In this document: piece by piece, positions 15,179-30,351 of the stretch
Layout: every line of letters begins with the position of its first letter
Position numbering within the stretch: position 1 is the stretch's first letter
Assembly (NCBI RefSeq): GCF_002993365.1
Contig: NZ_PVNP01000033.1
Span: 1 to 64,000, forward strand
DNA: 64,000 bases
Direction of reading: 5' to 3'
Source of the DNA: Marisediminitalea alba
GTDB taxonomy: Bacteria; Pseudomonadota; Gammaproteobacteria; Enterobacterales; Alteromonadaceae
The notes under the pieces: model-generated
Told to the model about the DNA's origin: nothing
What the model saw: only the letters and a program-made list of their open reading frames with translations
Database searches by the model: none
Made by a program: the position numbers and the translations under genes

Positions 15179-16639
15179 ATGACTATACAATCGTTAGGTG
15201 TTGGGTCCGGTCTTGCGCTTGATGATTTGGTCAGGCAGCTTATCAGTGCAGAACGGACGCCTAAAGAGCAGCGTCTTGATGCCAGAGAAGAAAGAGTGCA
15301 GGATGAAATTTCCGCACTCGGACAGATCAAATCCAAGATTTCCGCATTTAAAGACGCGGTGGATGACTTACGTACTGACGCCAGTATCAATGGCCGGGAA
15401 CCGACGATAACTCACCCCTCTGAAGATATCGAAATCTTCAGCGCAGAAGCAACCAATACGGCCTTACGAGGTTCGTACGACATAAGCGTTTCTCAACTTG
15501 CATCTGGTTCACGCATAGAAACCGCTGACGCCGCCTTTACCAGCCCCACTGATGCAGTGCTTACCGATGGTGCTGGTGACACCACTATGACATTTAAAAT
15601 TGATAGTACCGGGGACAGTTTCACGGTTAATGTCACCCAAAATATGACATTGGCAGAGTTGCGAGAGGCAATAAACAATAATGCAGATAACTTTGGCGTT
15701 AATGCCAATATTATCGATACCGGCACAGCGACCGGAGGCGCTAAATTAGTTTTTACGTCTGATACAACCGGCACAGGTAATGATCTGGTCATCGTCAACG
15801 ATGGTGATCGCGCTGAATTAGATCGCCTGACGACAACCGACTCTGCAGAAACGGCGACCAATTTAACGCCAGTACTCACCGCTGCAAATGCAAAAGCCAC
15901 TATCGACGGTATTCAGGTCGAGAGTGAGACTAATACGTTTGATAACACCATCCAGAATGTCACATTTACTGCCAATAAAGTTTCACCGCTTAACAGCGAT
16001 GGCGTAACACGACAATCGTCAACCATGGAAATTGGCTACGACAAAGAGGGTTTGGAAACCAAGATCAATGATTTTATTGATAGCTATAACGGTATTATTG
16101 ATGAAATCAAAAATGTGACCCGCTACGGAGAGTCTGAGCTTGAAGAAGATGGTGCACTGGCTGGTGACTCCTTACTGCGCGGCGTAAGCAGCCGGATGGC
16201 AACCATAGTTGGGTCAAGTGTTCAAAGTTCTGAGTTGGGCGGATTGTTTGCAATCGGTATTGAATTGACCACTGATGGCAAGTTAGAAATTAGTTCCACC
16301 GATTTTGGTTTGGGATCCGGAGAGTCGCGTTTTGACGATGCACTGGAAAATAGCTTTGATGATATCGCTAAGATCTTTACCGACGAAACTCAGGGTATTG
16401 CGACCCGGCTTTATGATATCGCTGATGAATACGCCTCTTCAGGAGGACTGATTAGCTCACGGGAAAAAGCGGCGCAAGATAATCAAAGTCAGATCGAAGA
16501 TGCGCGCGCACGCCTGGAGCAGCATATGCTGGGTTACGAGACTATGGTCAGAGCTAAGTATCTGAATCTGGATCAAACGGTATCGAGACTTAACCAGACG
16601 GGCTCGGCTTTATTGGCTTCGTTAGGCTCATATTATTAA
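15179..16639 (+). CDS. fliD: Flagellar filament cap protein FliD
   Basis: FliD forms the cap at the filament tip that folds incoming flagellin. The 486-residue protein starts MTIQSLGVGSGLALDDLVRQ, has the N-terminal cap domain, a variable Thr- and Asp-rich centre, and a C-terminal FliD domain beginning near TMEIGYDKEGLETKINDFI and ending in a coiled coil with MVRAKYLNLDQTVSRLNQTG. Length is normal. It lies between flaG and fliS. Confidence 0.96.
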   Translation: MTIQSLGVGSGLALDDLVRQLISAERTPKEQRLDAREERVQDEISALGQIKSKISAFKDAVDDLRTDASINGREPTITHPSEDIEIFSAEATNTALRGSYDISVSQLASGSRIETADAAFTSPTDAVLTDGAGDTTMTFKIDSTGDSFTVNVTQNMTLAELREAINNNADNFGVNANIIDTGTATGGAKLVFTSDTTGTGNDLVIVNDGDRAELDRLTTTDSAETATNLTPVLTAANAKATIDGIQVESETNTFDNTIQNVTFTANKVSPLNSDGVTRQSSTMEIGYDKEGLETKINDFIDSYNGIIDEIKNVTRYGESELEEDGALAGDSLLRGVSSRMATIVGSSVQSSELGGLFAIGIELTTDGKLEISSTDFGLGSGESRFDDALENSFDDIAKIFTDETQGIATRLYDIADEYASSGGLISSREKAAQDNQSQIEDARARLEQHMLGYETMVRAKYLNLDQTVSRLNQTGSALLASLGSYY

Positions 16640-16666
16640 TATTAAGAAGTAGCAGGAGAATTTATA

Positions 16667-17095
16667 ATGGCACTTACAGGCATCAATGCGTACCGCAAGG
16701 GTAATCTTAAACAGGATATTGCCAATGCCGATCCGCATAAGCTGACTTTAATGTTGATGCAGGGCGCGCTGGATCGCATTGCTTATGCAAAAGGAGCAAT
16801 GGAACGTCGTGAATATGAGCAAAAAGCGCAGTTTATTTCACGGGTTGTTGCAATCCTGATTAACTTACGCGATACACTCGATCTTGAAGCCGGGCAGGAG
16901 ATGGCGGCAAATCTGTTTGAGCTGTATGACTACATGATCAATCGTATCAATGAAGCCCATATAACTAACAGCTTGCAGTATTTGGATGAAGTGTCTAGCC
17001 TATTAACAACAATTCGTGATGCGTGGGTACAGATTCCTGAATCAGCAAAACAGGAAGCGTACGAAATTCAGCGTCAAAAACAACAAGCCATTTGA
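16667..17095 (+). CDS. fliS: Flagellin export chaperone FliS
   Basis: FliS binds the C-terminal helices of unfolded flagellin and stops premature polymerisation. The 142-residue protein has the FliS signature (HKLTLMLMQGALDRIAYAKG, then LEAGQEMAANLFELYDYMI). AGGAGAA at 16652-16658 precedes the ATG. Its stop overlaps the TTG start of the next small gene. Confidence 0.95.
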   Translation: MALTGINAYRKGNLKQDIANADPHKLTLMLMQGALDRIAYAKGAMERREYEQKAQFISRVVAILINLRDTLDLEAGQEMAANLFELYDYMINRINEAHITNSLQYLDEVSSLLTTIRDAWVQIPESAKQEAYEIQRQKQQAI

Positions 17096-17412
17096 ACCCA
17101 GTTAATACTAAATCCCCACATACTACACCGGAGCTTGAGCGAGTAAACCTGCAACTCGCTCAACTTCTGAGTAATCAAGACTCCGAAAACCCAGATAACT
17201 ATGAACAGTTTACGCAGCTTACTGAAACGCGTGACAAATTAGTCAAAAAACGGTTATCGGAATTACAAGAACCTCAATTAAGTGAATTTGCTAAAGCTGA
17301 ATATCAATTAAATCAAGAGTTTGTAGAAATGGCGCAGTCTTTGCTTTCATCGGTAAAGGATGACCTGGTACAGTTTATACGTGGTCGAAAGGCGGTAAAT
17401 AGGTATAAATAA
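17092..17412 (+). CDS. Small FliT-like flagellar protein, probable chaperone
   Basis: The 106-residue product is hydrophilic and helical, with no signal peptide. Its place directly after fliS and before the glycosyltransferase is where FliT or FlaI-type chaperones are encoded in related loci, but sequence identity to FliT is not obvious to me. The start is uncertain: no ATG or GTG is present near the 5' end, and TTG at 17092 overlaps the fliS stop (ATTTGA), which suggests coupled translation. The next gene follows with no gap. Confidence 0.6.
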   Translation: MNPVNTKSPHTTPELERVNLQLAQLLSNQDSENPDNYEQFTQLTETRDKLVKKRLSELQEPQLSEFAKAEYQLNQEFVEMAQSLLSSVKDDLVQFIRGRKAVNRYK

Positions 17413-22956
<5,544 letters not shown>

Positions 22957-22960
<4 letters not shown>

Positions 22961-23658
22961 ATATAGCAGTGATCCCCGCCAGAGGCGGCAGTAAGCGTAT
23001 CAAAAGTAAAAATGTCAGGTCATTTGCCGGCCAACCACTCATTGCATACTCTATTGATGCCGCCAAACGAGCCGGGGTGTTTGATGATATTGTGGTCTCT
23101 ACAGACTCAGACGAAATTGCCCGCGTTGCCAAAGCATGGGGAGCGACATCTGTCATTGAGCGGCCGGCGGCCTTAGCTGACGACTATACCGGTACTTCTC
23201 CTGTCGTCAGGCATGCTATCGAGAGTTATCAATCGCAAAATGATTCGCCGGATTATGTTTGTTGTATCTATGCCACTGCGCCGTTTTTGAATGGTGATGT
23301 ATTAGCACAGGCATTAAGCAAACTGGAAAGCGAACAAACCATGGATTTTGCGTTTTCAGTGACCACCTTTGAGTTTCCCATTCAACGGGCTATCAGACTG
23401 GCTGATAAGGGCGTTGAACCGTTAGATGCCAGTCAGATGGAAAAACGCTCGCAGGATTTAGAAGAATACTATCACGATGCAGGCCAGTTTTACTGGGGAA
23501 AAAAGGATGCCTGGCTGGACAATAACCCTTTGTTTTCCAAACAGAGTATGCCGGTATTTTTACCTCGTTATCTGGTCCAGGATATCGATACCGAAGAAGA
23601 CTGGATCCGGGCCGAACTGATGTATCGGGCCTACATGCAAACGAAGGGAGATAAGTAG
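22957..23658 (+). CDS. pseF: Pseudaminic acid cytidylyltransferase PseF
   Basis: PseF activates pseudaminic acid with CTP to CMP-Pse, the donor used by Maf. The 233-residue protein has the CMP-sugar synthetase N-terminus IPARGGSKRIKSKNVRSF and the STDSDEIARVAKAWGA and YATAPF segments of the family. The start is GTG, overlapping the pseC stop by 4 bases. pseI begins 4 bases after the stop. Confidence 0.94.
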
Positions 23659-23662
23659 TCAT

Positions 23663-24736
23663 ATGGCTAAAGGCGTATCTTCTGACCCGATATATATCGG
23701 TCATCGTGAAATTAGTGCCCGACAAGCGCCTTTTATCATCGCAGAACTCAGTGGCAATCATAGTCAGTCACTGGACACGGCCAGAGCGATGGTTAAAACT
23801 GCGGCAGAAAGCGGTGCGCACGCGATCAAATTGCAAACTTATACCGCGGACAGCATGACACTGGATGTCACGGATAAAGGGTTTGTTATTGAAGAGCAGG
23901 ACAGCCTCTGGCATGGTGCCAGTTTATATCGTTTGTATCAAAAAGCGGCCACGCCCTATGAATGGCACGCCGAATTGTTTGACTATGCCAATTCCCTTGG
24001 CATGCTGGCGTTTAGCTCGCCCTTTGATGAAGCCGCTGTAGACTTTCTTGATGAGCTGAATGTACCGTGCTTTAAAATTGCGTCATTTGAATTAACCGAC
24101 ATTCCCCTTATCCGCAAAGCGGCCAGTAAAGGCAAGCCTTTGATTATGTCGACCGGCATGGCGAGTTTGAGCGAAATTGAGCTGGCCGTCGACACCGCTC
24201 GCAATGCCGGGTGTGAGGATATTATTTTATTAAAATGTACCAGCACTTACCCCGCGGAGCCGGTGAATACCAATTTACTGACGATACCGCATTTGCGGGA
24301 TGCGTTTGGCTGTGAGGTAGGGTTAAGTGACCACACTGGTGGCATCGGCGCTGCCGTTGCTTCTGTAGCGTTGGGCGCTAGCGTCATCGAAAAACATTTT
24401 GTACTGGATCGTAATGGTGGTGGCGTTGATGCGGCGTTTTCCCTGGAGCCGGAAGAACTTACTTCTTTAGTAGTGGAAAGTGAACGTGCCTGGCAGGCGT
24501 TGGGCCAGGTGAAGTACGGTGGTACGGTGGCGGAAGATAAATCCAAACAATACCGTCGTTCCATTTATGCCAGTCAGGATATCCAGCCCGGTGAAGCATT
24601 GGGACCGGACAATCTTAAAATTGTCCGACCGGCCTTTGGTTTAGCGCCAAAGCACTGGGACTCAGTGTTACATAAGAAAGCCGCTGACTTTATTAAAAAA
24701 GGCACCGCGCTGAGTTGGGAGCATATCAGCCAATGA
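23663..24736 (+). CDS. pseI: Pseudaminic acid synthase PseI
   Basis: PseI condenses the 6-deoxy-altrose-type sugar with phosphoenolpyruvate to make pseudaminic acid. The 357-residue protein has a NeuB-type TIM barrel (IIAELSGNHSQSLDTA; ACTION in PFDEAAVDFL and LSDHTGGIGAAVAS) and a C-terminal SAF antifreeze-like domain from about residue 295 (RSIYASQDIQPGEALGPDNL). RSIYA and the order with pseG/pseF support Pse over sialic acid synthesis. It overlaps pseG by 4 bases. Confidence 0.94.
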   Translation: MAKGVSSDPIYIGHREISARQAPFIIAELSGNHSQSLDTARAMVKTAAESGAHAIKLQTYTADSMTLDVTDKGFVIEEQDSLWHGASLYRLYQKAATPYEWHAELFDYANSLGMLAFSSPFDEAAVDFLDELNVPCFKIASFELTDIPLIRKAASKGKPLIMSTGMASLSEIELAVDTARNAGCEDIILLKCTSTYPAEPVNTNLLTIPHLRDAFGCEVGLSDHTGGIGAAVASVALGASVIEKHFVLDRNGGGVDAAFSLEPEELTSLVVESERAWQALGQVKYGGTVAEDKSKQYRRSIYASQDIQPGEALGPDNLKIVRPAFGLAPKHWDSVLHKKAADFIKKGTALSWEHISQ

Positions 24737-25758
24737 GTGGCTTGTTGTTTTGCACCGGCGGTAACAAAGCGAGTGGAATTGGCCATCTGATGCGTTGTCA
24801 GGCGTTAGCGCAGGCAGCTCAGGAGCATGGAATTGATGCTGTCTTTGTGGTGAATGAAGCCGCCAGAGAAATCGCCTTAAGCCGACATGACTGGTGCGGG
24901 AAACAGATAACCGCGCCGGCTGAGCAAAATGAATTAGCTGCACAACTACTGGCTGTTGCGCGTGATATCGGAGCCATCGCTATCGTTGTGGATGGCTATG
25001 CATTTAATGAGACATTTTTGCAGTCGTTAGGGGAGAGTGTATTCCCTCTGGTATTACTTGATGACATATGTCAGCCGGGCATTCAGTTTGCCAGTCTGAT
25101 TTGTAATCCGGCAGGGCGTGAGTGGCAGGAATATTATCAACAGCACAATCCGCAGGCGACACTATGTTTGGGTGCCGAATATCGCCTTCTGAGACGGGAA
25201 TTTACCGCTACAATCCCCTTGCCAATAGAACGTCGCTTTAGTCTGACCATTAATTTAGGGGGCAGTGATCCGCTTGGTTATACATTGCCGTTATTGCAGG
25301 CAATAAATAAAACAGTAACTGATGCTCCCATCAGAGTTGTTACCGGTCCGGGTATGGATAGTGAGCAGCTTGAGGCGATAAAAGCTTATATAAACGATTC
25401 CGGTTACGCCATTCAGCATGTGCACAACTGCCAGGATATGGCCGATTTATGGAGCAACTCCCGTCTTGCTATCACCGCTGCCGGAGGGAGTCAGTTTGAG
25501 CTGGCAGCCTGCCACACACCAGCCGTTTTGCTGGTAGTTGCCGAAAATCAGCGAAATACAACCGAACAATCTGTAACGCAGGGATGGTGCATGATGCATG
25601 ATGCAACTAATGGTATTGATTTAGAGCAAATCTCTTCTCAGGTGGCGTCGTTATGGCACGATGATGAGAAATTAAGCGACATGAGTTTGGCAGCCTCAGA
25701 CTATGCAACCAAAGACGGGGCGTTTTGCTTGCTGAATTCGATACTGGATCTTTCATAG
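24733..25758 (+). CDS. pseG: UDP-sugar hydrolase PseG
   Basis: PseG removes UDP from the di-acetamido altrose nucleotide sugar, just before PseI. The 341-residue protein has a GT-B-like fold with the N-terminal GIGHLMRCQALAQAA motif and a second domain with NLGGSDPLGYT and AAGGSQFELAACHTP. The ATG at 24733, in the ATGA overlap with pseI, is preferred to the upstream TTG at 24715. The six Pse enzymes are encoded without interruption. Confidence 0.92.
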   Translation: MSGLLFCTGGNKASGIGHLMRCQALAQAAQEHGIDAVFVVNEAAREIALSRHDWCGKQITAPAEQNELAAQLLAVARDIGAIAIVVDGYAFNETFLQSLGESVFPLVLLDDICQPGIQFASLICNPAGREWQEYYQQHNPQATLCLGAEYRLLRREFTATIPLPIERRFSLTINLGGSDPLGYTLPLLQAINKTVTDAPIRVVTGPGMDSEQLEAIKAYINDSGYAIQHVHNCQDMADLWSNSRLAITAAGGSQFELAACHTPAVLLVVAENQRNTTEQSVTQGWCMMHDATNGIDLEQISSQVASLWHDDEKLSDMSLAASDYATKDGAFCLLNSILDLS

Positions 25759-25799
25759 TTGCTTCAAGCCAGTGTGAGTAATGTGGAGTATATATCGCT

Positions 25800-26279
25800 G
25801 TGGTAAAAGTGAGAGAAGCATCGCCGGAGGATTGTTTAGACATATACCGGTGGCGTAATGACGAACTAACCAGGCAAATGTCTCAAACGACCGACAAAGT
25901 AGCACTTAAGGACCATAAGGAATGGTTTGCTGCGTCCTTGAAAAACAGACGACGGTTGTTGGTAATATGTGAAGATGAGTGCGACGAAAAAATAGGAATT
26001 GTGCACTTTGAAGTTAAAGGTAACCGCGCACTGATTTCAATCAATATCGCCCCCGATAAACGTGGCCGGGGCCTGGCAAAAACCTGTATCACCGAAGGGA
26101 TCGCTTTGCTGAATAGCCGCTTCGACAATATTCATGTTGTTAAAGCTGAAATTAAGCCTGAAAATACGGCGAGTCAGCACTCATTCCTCAATGCAAACTT
26201 TACTCAAACGAATCAGTCAGAGTCCCTGTTGTGTTTCGAGTATAGCACTACAGCCGATACTCAGAAGGTCGACATATAG
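25800..26279 (+). CDS. pseH: UDP-amino sugar N-acetyltransferase PseH
   Basis: PseH acetylates the 4-amino group of the PseC product with acetyl-CoA. The 159-residue GNAT-fold protein starts with the WRN motif typical of PseH (DIYRWRNDELTRQMS) and has an acetyl-CoA loop at APDKRGRGLAKTCI. The start is GTG at 25800 with GGAG about 12 bases upstream. It is 41 bases from pseG, the only real gap in the Pse operon. No clear terminator follows. Confidence 0.88.
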   Translation: MVKVREASPEDCLDIYRWRNDELTRQMSQTTDKVALKDHKEWFAASLKNRRRLLVICEDECDEKIGIVHFEVKGNRALISINIAPDKRGRGLAKTCITEGIALLNSRFDNIHVVKAEIKPENTASQHSFLNANFTQTNQSESLLCFEYSTTADTQKVDI

Positions 26280-26459
26280 TATTGCTAACCCCTTATAGTA
26301 TGCCGGTGTGCAAGACAGACCGCTGTGTACCAAACAAGCTGTAACCTCTTTGTATTTATACTTTCGTATTTATTGCTATACATATTGTGCCATTTGCGAG
26401 ATATGGTCTCTATTGGCTAACCTTTGTACAACTGCTACACTGAGCCTGAGGTGAAAGGT

Positions 26460-27260
26460 ATGATTAATTTTAACGCAGACAAGCCAGTAACGTTGCTCGA
26501 CCAGGTTCAGCAGCGTCAGGAAAAGCTGTCTGAACAACTCGCATCGGGTAAGCAGGTAAACAGCGCAGCCGATGGCGCTGCTGCGCAGCAGATTATTGAT
26601 CGACTGACGTCAGAGGTTGAGGGTAACCGACAGGCGGTCAGTAATGCTTACGACGGTCTAGCTTTGGCACAGGTTGCTGAAGGCGGTTTAGACGGTATTA
26701 ACAACGACGTAAACCGTATCCGAGAGCTCACTATTCAATCCGGCAATGGGATATTAAATGATGCCGACCGTGATGCTATTCAGGCCGAAATAACGCAGCT
26801 TCAGGATAATATCGCTCAGACCGTTGAGCAAACCACCTTTGCTGGAAAATCGCTTTTATCTGACGAGGGCTCACTGGATTTTCAGGTGGGCAGTCAGGCT
26901 GGCCAGCAAATAAGTGTTGATACACAGGATATCGGCGGTCAGTTGTCGGATGTTTTGTCAGTGGATATCACATCACAGCCTCTTGAGCAGGCGCTCGCAG
27001 CCGCTGACAGCGCTATTGAAACCGTGGACGGAGTGCGTGGCGATTTAGCCGCGGTACAAAGTCAGTTTGAATCAGCAGCACGTAACCTAACCCAGACTAA
27101 TGTAAATCAGGCGGCTGCCCGTAGCCGGATTCAGGATACTGATTATGCGCAGGCGGTATCACAACAAGCATCCAATGATGTTTTGGGGCAGGCTTCCATT
27201 GCCGTGCAGACGCAGGCTAATCAGCGACAAGGGCAAGTATTAAGCTTACTCAATAGCTAA
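26460..27260 (+). CDS. Divergent flagellin-like protein (flagellin 4)
   Basis: This 266-residue protein is clearly flagellin-related: LASGKQVNSAADGAAAQQI matches the SSGxRINSAxDDAAG region, and DTDYAQAVSQQASNDVLGQA plus TQANQRQGQVLSLLNS match the C-terminal core. The first 20 residues (MINFNADKPVTLLDQVQQ) do not fit the usual TNVSSLNAQRQL. The ATG at 26460 follows GAAAGG; an upstream in-frame ATG at 26424 has no ribosome site. No convincing sigma28 site precedes it, unlike the other three. It may be a minor filament or junction subunit, or be exported differently. Confidence 0.85.
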   Translation: MINFNADKPVTLLDQVQQRQEKLSEQLASGKQVNSAADGAAAQQIIDRLTSEVEGNRQAVSNAYDGLALAQVAEGGLDGINNDVNRIRELTIQSGNGILNDADRDAIQAEITQLQDNIAQTVEQTTFAGKSLLSDEGSLDFQVGSQAGQQISVDTQDIGGQLSDVLSVDITSQPLEQALAAADSAIETVDGVRGDLAAVQSQFESAARNLTQTNVNQAAARSRIQDTDYAQAVSQQASNDVLGQASIAVQTQANQRQGQVLSLLNS

Positions 27261-27280
27261 CGCACATGAAATAGAATAAG

Positions 27281-27304
27281 AGGCAGGGTTTACCTGCCTT
27301 TTTT
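27281..27304 (+). terminator. Terminator after flagellin 4
   Basis: AGGCAGG-GTTTA-CCTGCCT is a perfect 7-bp stem followed by TTTTT. It closes the glycosylation/flagellin section before flrA. Confidence 0.9.
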
Positions 27305-27554
27305 ATTGCCAAAACTTTATATTTTCATTGCGATTCACAATGTTAGAGCTACAATTGCGTTAACGCTATATCAATCCATGATCTTGGTTTTAAAGCATTT
27401 TGCGTAATTTATCTCGCTCGTTCTTAATTGCCCGGAAGGCTCTGTAACGACGAAAAGACCGATTAATTTTGTGCCTGAATTTTGACGCAGGACAGACATT
27501 CAACAGTGGTTTGGTATAAACTAGTACTTATAACAATAGCGTTTCGGGGAATGA

Positions 27555-28988
27555 ATGAAGGATATCTTGCTTGTTAGTGATAACAACGCATTAAAACAAA
27601 ACTTGCACACCATCCTGACCTTCTTGGGGGAGCCGTGTGTTTCGCTATCTGTTTCCGACGCTAAAGAAAAGCTAAACGGTAAAACGCCCACCGCAGTTGT
27701 CATTGATGTTGAAAGTGGGGGTGAGGCATTATCGCTGATTAAATCTTCACCACAACATCCGTTTGTCGCGGTGAATATGGCTAACCATTCTCATCCCAAT
27801 GTGGGGAACCTGGTTGGGCATATTACTTTGCCTATTACATACCCGGTGCTCACACAGGCTATCCATCGTTGTCAGGAATACATCCGCAGTCACCCTGTTC
27901 GTAACGGCGCGGTACCCACCAAAACCCGGTTATTCCGCAGTCTGGTAGGTAAAAGCGAACAAATTCAAGGCGTTCGTCGCCTGGTAGAGCAGGTTGCGCC
28001 CACTGAAGCCACGGTGCTTATTCTGGGTGAGTCAGGAACCGGTAAGGAAGTTGTCGCGCGTAATGTACATTTCCTGTCAGAACGTAAAGACGGTCCGTTT
28101 ATCCCGGTAAACTGCGGCGCTATTCCCGGTGAGTTGCTGGAAAGTGAGCTATTTGGTCACGAAAAAGGCGCTTTTACCGGTGCTATCAGTGCCCGTAAAG
28201 GCCGTTTTGAACTGGCCGAAGGCGGCACATTATTTCTCGATGAAATCGGCGATATGCCTTTGCAGATGCAGGTGAAATTACTGCGGGTACTGCAGGAAAG
28301 AATGTTTGAAAGAGTCGGTGGTAACCGGCCCATACAGTGTGACGTGCGAATCATCGCCGCCACCCATCGCGATCTGGAAAAGATGATTGCCGATGATAAA
28401 TTCCGCGAGGATTTATATTACCGCCTGAATGTGTTCCCTATCGACAGTCCGGCCCTGCGTGAACGCCGTGAGGATATCCCGTTACTATTGCAGGAGTTGA
28501 TCAGCCGCATTCAGGGGGATGGTGTTGACCCGGTGAAATTTACCGAGCGTGCTATCAGTTCACTGATGGAACACCCCTGGTCGGGCAATGTCCGAGAATT
28601 GTCTAACCTGGTGGAACGGCTGATGATCCTCTATCCAGGCCAGATTGTCGATGTGCAGGATCTGCCGCAGAAATATCAGTATGGTGATATGGAGCGTTTT
28701 GAGCCGGATTACCCGGAAGAAGTGCTCGAGCGGGATGCCTTCAACGAACTCTTTGCTGAGTCGGCCGGGTACGATGATGATTCACAGGAGCCTGAACCGG
28801 CTATCAACGGATATTTGCCGGATGAAGGAGTAAACCTTAAAGAGTATCTTTCGGAGCTGGAGATTAATCTTATCCAGCAAGCCCTCGATCAGCAGGAGTG
28901 GGTTGTTGCCCGGGCTGCCGATAAGCTGGGAATGCGCCGAACCACCCTGGTTGAGAAGATGCGCAAGTACAATATTCAGCGTGACTAA
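27555..28988 (+). CDS. flrA: Sigma54-dependent flagellar master regulator FlrA/FleQ
   Basis: FlrA/FleQ activates the first sigma54-dependent flagellar operons and in known relatives responds to c-di-GMP and FlhG. The 477-residue protein has a FleQ-type receiver-like N-terminal domain (residues 1-110), an AAA+ domain with Walker A GESGTGKE and the sigma54 contact motif GAFTGA, and a C-terminal Fis-type HTH ([18 protein letters not shown]). The 294 bases upstream have no gene and no sigma54 site, consistent with housekeeping control at the top of the hierarchy. Confidence 0.95.
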   Translation: MKDILLVSDNNALKQNLHTILTFLGEPCVSLSVSDAKEKLNGKTPTAVVIDVESGGEALSLIKSSPQHPFVAVNMANHSHPNVGNLVGHITLPITYPVLTQAIHRCQEYIRSHPVRNGAVPTKTRLFRSLVGKSEQIQGVRRLVEQVAPTEATVLILGESGTGKEVVARNVHFLSERKDGPFIPVNCGAIPGELLESELFGHEKGAFTGAISARKGRFELAEGGTLFLDEIGDMPLQMQVKLLRVLQERMFERVGGNRPIQCDVRIIAATHRDLEKMIADDKFREDLYYRLNVFPIDSPALRERREDIPLLLQELISRIQGDGVDPVKFTERAISSLMEHPWSGNVRELSNLVERLMILYPGQIVDVQDLPQKYQYGDMERFEPDYPEEVLERDAFNELFAESAGYDDDSQEPEPAINGYLPDEGVNLKEYLSELEINLIQQALDQQEWVVARAADKLGMRRTTLVEKMRKYNIQRD

Positions 28989-29130
28989 CACCGTTGGCCT
29001 GAGAAAGAGTTAATCATTCGGTTAGCTCCATCTCTGTAGGTAAACGCCGATACCCTCCATTTGTCATTATATTGACAGCGAAGACTTCGTCAGAAATCAC
29101 TTATCTTATTGAAATTTAATGCCTAAATTT

Positions 29131-29147
29131 CTGGCACGACTAATGCT
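29131..29147 (+). promoter_or_regulatory. Sigma54 promoter of flrBC
   Basis: CTGGCACGACTAATGCT has the full -24 consensus CTGGCACG and ATGC at -12, GG to GC 12 bases apart. It lies 46 bases before flrB. In Vibrio and Pseudomonas the equivalent two-component operon is activated by FlrA/FleQ. Confidence 0.88.
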
Positions 29148-29193
29148 AATTCCTTAGCAGTCCAACAAGTGTCTGCAAATTGACGAGGAATGT

Positions 29194-30348
29194 ATGGCAT
29201 TAAATAGTCGTGTTGCCAATACCGTAGAAGAAGTATCGATAAAGCCGGGGAAAAGCCGTCAGGCCGCGGCCGATTTATCGCTGGTACGCGAAACTGCTCA
29301 ATCACCGCAGCAGGAACTCGACTCCTTACGGCAACAAGCGTCCCGCCTTAATCACCTGTTACAGGTTATGCCTGCCGGGGTTATCGTGCTGGATGGCAAA
29401 GGATTTGTGAGGCAAGCCAACGAACAGGCGTCTTTGTTGCTTGGCGAACCGCTCGAAGGTGAGTTGTGGCGAACCATTATTGCCCGCTCTTTTAAACCCC
29501 GGGCCGATGATGGTCACGAAGTGTCGTTGTTTGATGGGCGCCGCGTTAAGTTGTCTATTACACCGCTGGTCAATGAGCCGGGTCAGCTGATTGTGCTTAC
29601 CGACCTGACCGAAACCCGTCAGTTACAGGCGCGGCTGAGTCACCTGCAGCGCTTGTCCTCACTGGGCAAAATGGTTGCTTCTCTGGCCCATCAAATTCGT
29701 ACGCCACTGTCAGCGGCAATGCTGTATGCGGCCAATCTGACCCGCAAAAACCTCCAGCCGGAATCCGGCGTTCAGTTTGCGCATAAACTGCAGGACAGAC
29801 TCAAAGAGCTGGAGAGCCAGGTTAATGATATGTTGCTGTTTGCCAAAAGCGGTGAGCAACAGGTCGTTAATGATATCTCAGTGCAAGAACTGTATGAGGC
29901 AATTGCGCCGACAGCGCAAACCATTACTCAGGGCCAGGATCAGCTCGTTATCTATAAAGGTCAGCATATTAATGCGTCGATCACCGGTAACCTTACCGCC
30001 TTGCAGGGCGCTTTACTCAACCTGATCCAGAATGCCAGCCAGATTAGCCCGAAGGGCAGTGACGTGACCGTGCAGTTCAGCGTGTTAAACCGCTGGTTGT
30101 GTATCACCATCAGCGATCAGGGGCCGGGTCTTTCTGACGCCTTGAAAGACAAAATTTTCGAACCCTTTTACACCACCAAAACGCACGGCACCGGCCTCGG
30201 CCTGGCCGTAGTGCAGTCGGTAGTGAAAGCACATCAGGGCCGCATTAATGTGGAAAATTTGGCCGATGAAGGCGCCTGTTTTTCCATTATGTTACCCCGC
30301 GCATTTGCCAGTGACATGGTAATTGCCGACACCCAACCAGAGGAATAA
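29194..30348 (+). CDS. flrB: Flagellar sensor histidine kinase FlrB/FleS
   Basis: FlrB phosphorylates FlrC to turn on middle flagellar genes. The 384-residue protein has no membrane segment, a PAS-like region at about residues 60-140, the HisKA H-box LAHQIRTPLSAAM with His166, and a HATPase domain (NLIQNASQIS, DQGPGLSD, GTGLGLAVV). Being soluble fits the family. flrC follows after 3 bases. Confidence 0.95.
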   Translation: MALNSRVANTVEEVSIKPGKSRQAAADLSLVRETAQSPQQELDSLRQQASRLNHLLQVMPAGVIVLDGKGFVRQANEQASLLLGEPLEGELWRTIIARSFKPRADDGHEVSLFDGRRVKLSITPLVNEPGQLIVLTDLTETRQLQARLSHLQRLSSLGKMVASLAHQIRTPLSAAMLYAANLTRKNLQPESGVQFAHKLQDRLKELESQVNDMLLFAKSGEQQVVNDISVQELYEAIAPTAQTITQGQDQLVIYKGQHINASITGNLTALQGALLNLIQNASQISPKGSDVTVQFSVLNRWLCITISDQGPGLSDALKDKIFEPFYTTKTHGTGLGLAVVQSVVKAHQGRINVENLADEGACFSIMLPRAFASDMVIADTQPEE

Positions 30349-30351
30349 CCC

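Noticed and set aside
26412..26430. TTGGCTAACCTTTGTA as a sigma54 site for flagellin 4
   Set aside because: GG to G-T spacing is 11, not 12, and the -12 lacks GC.
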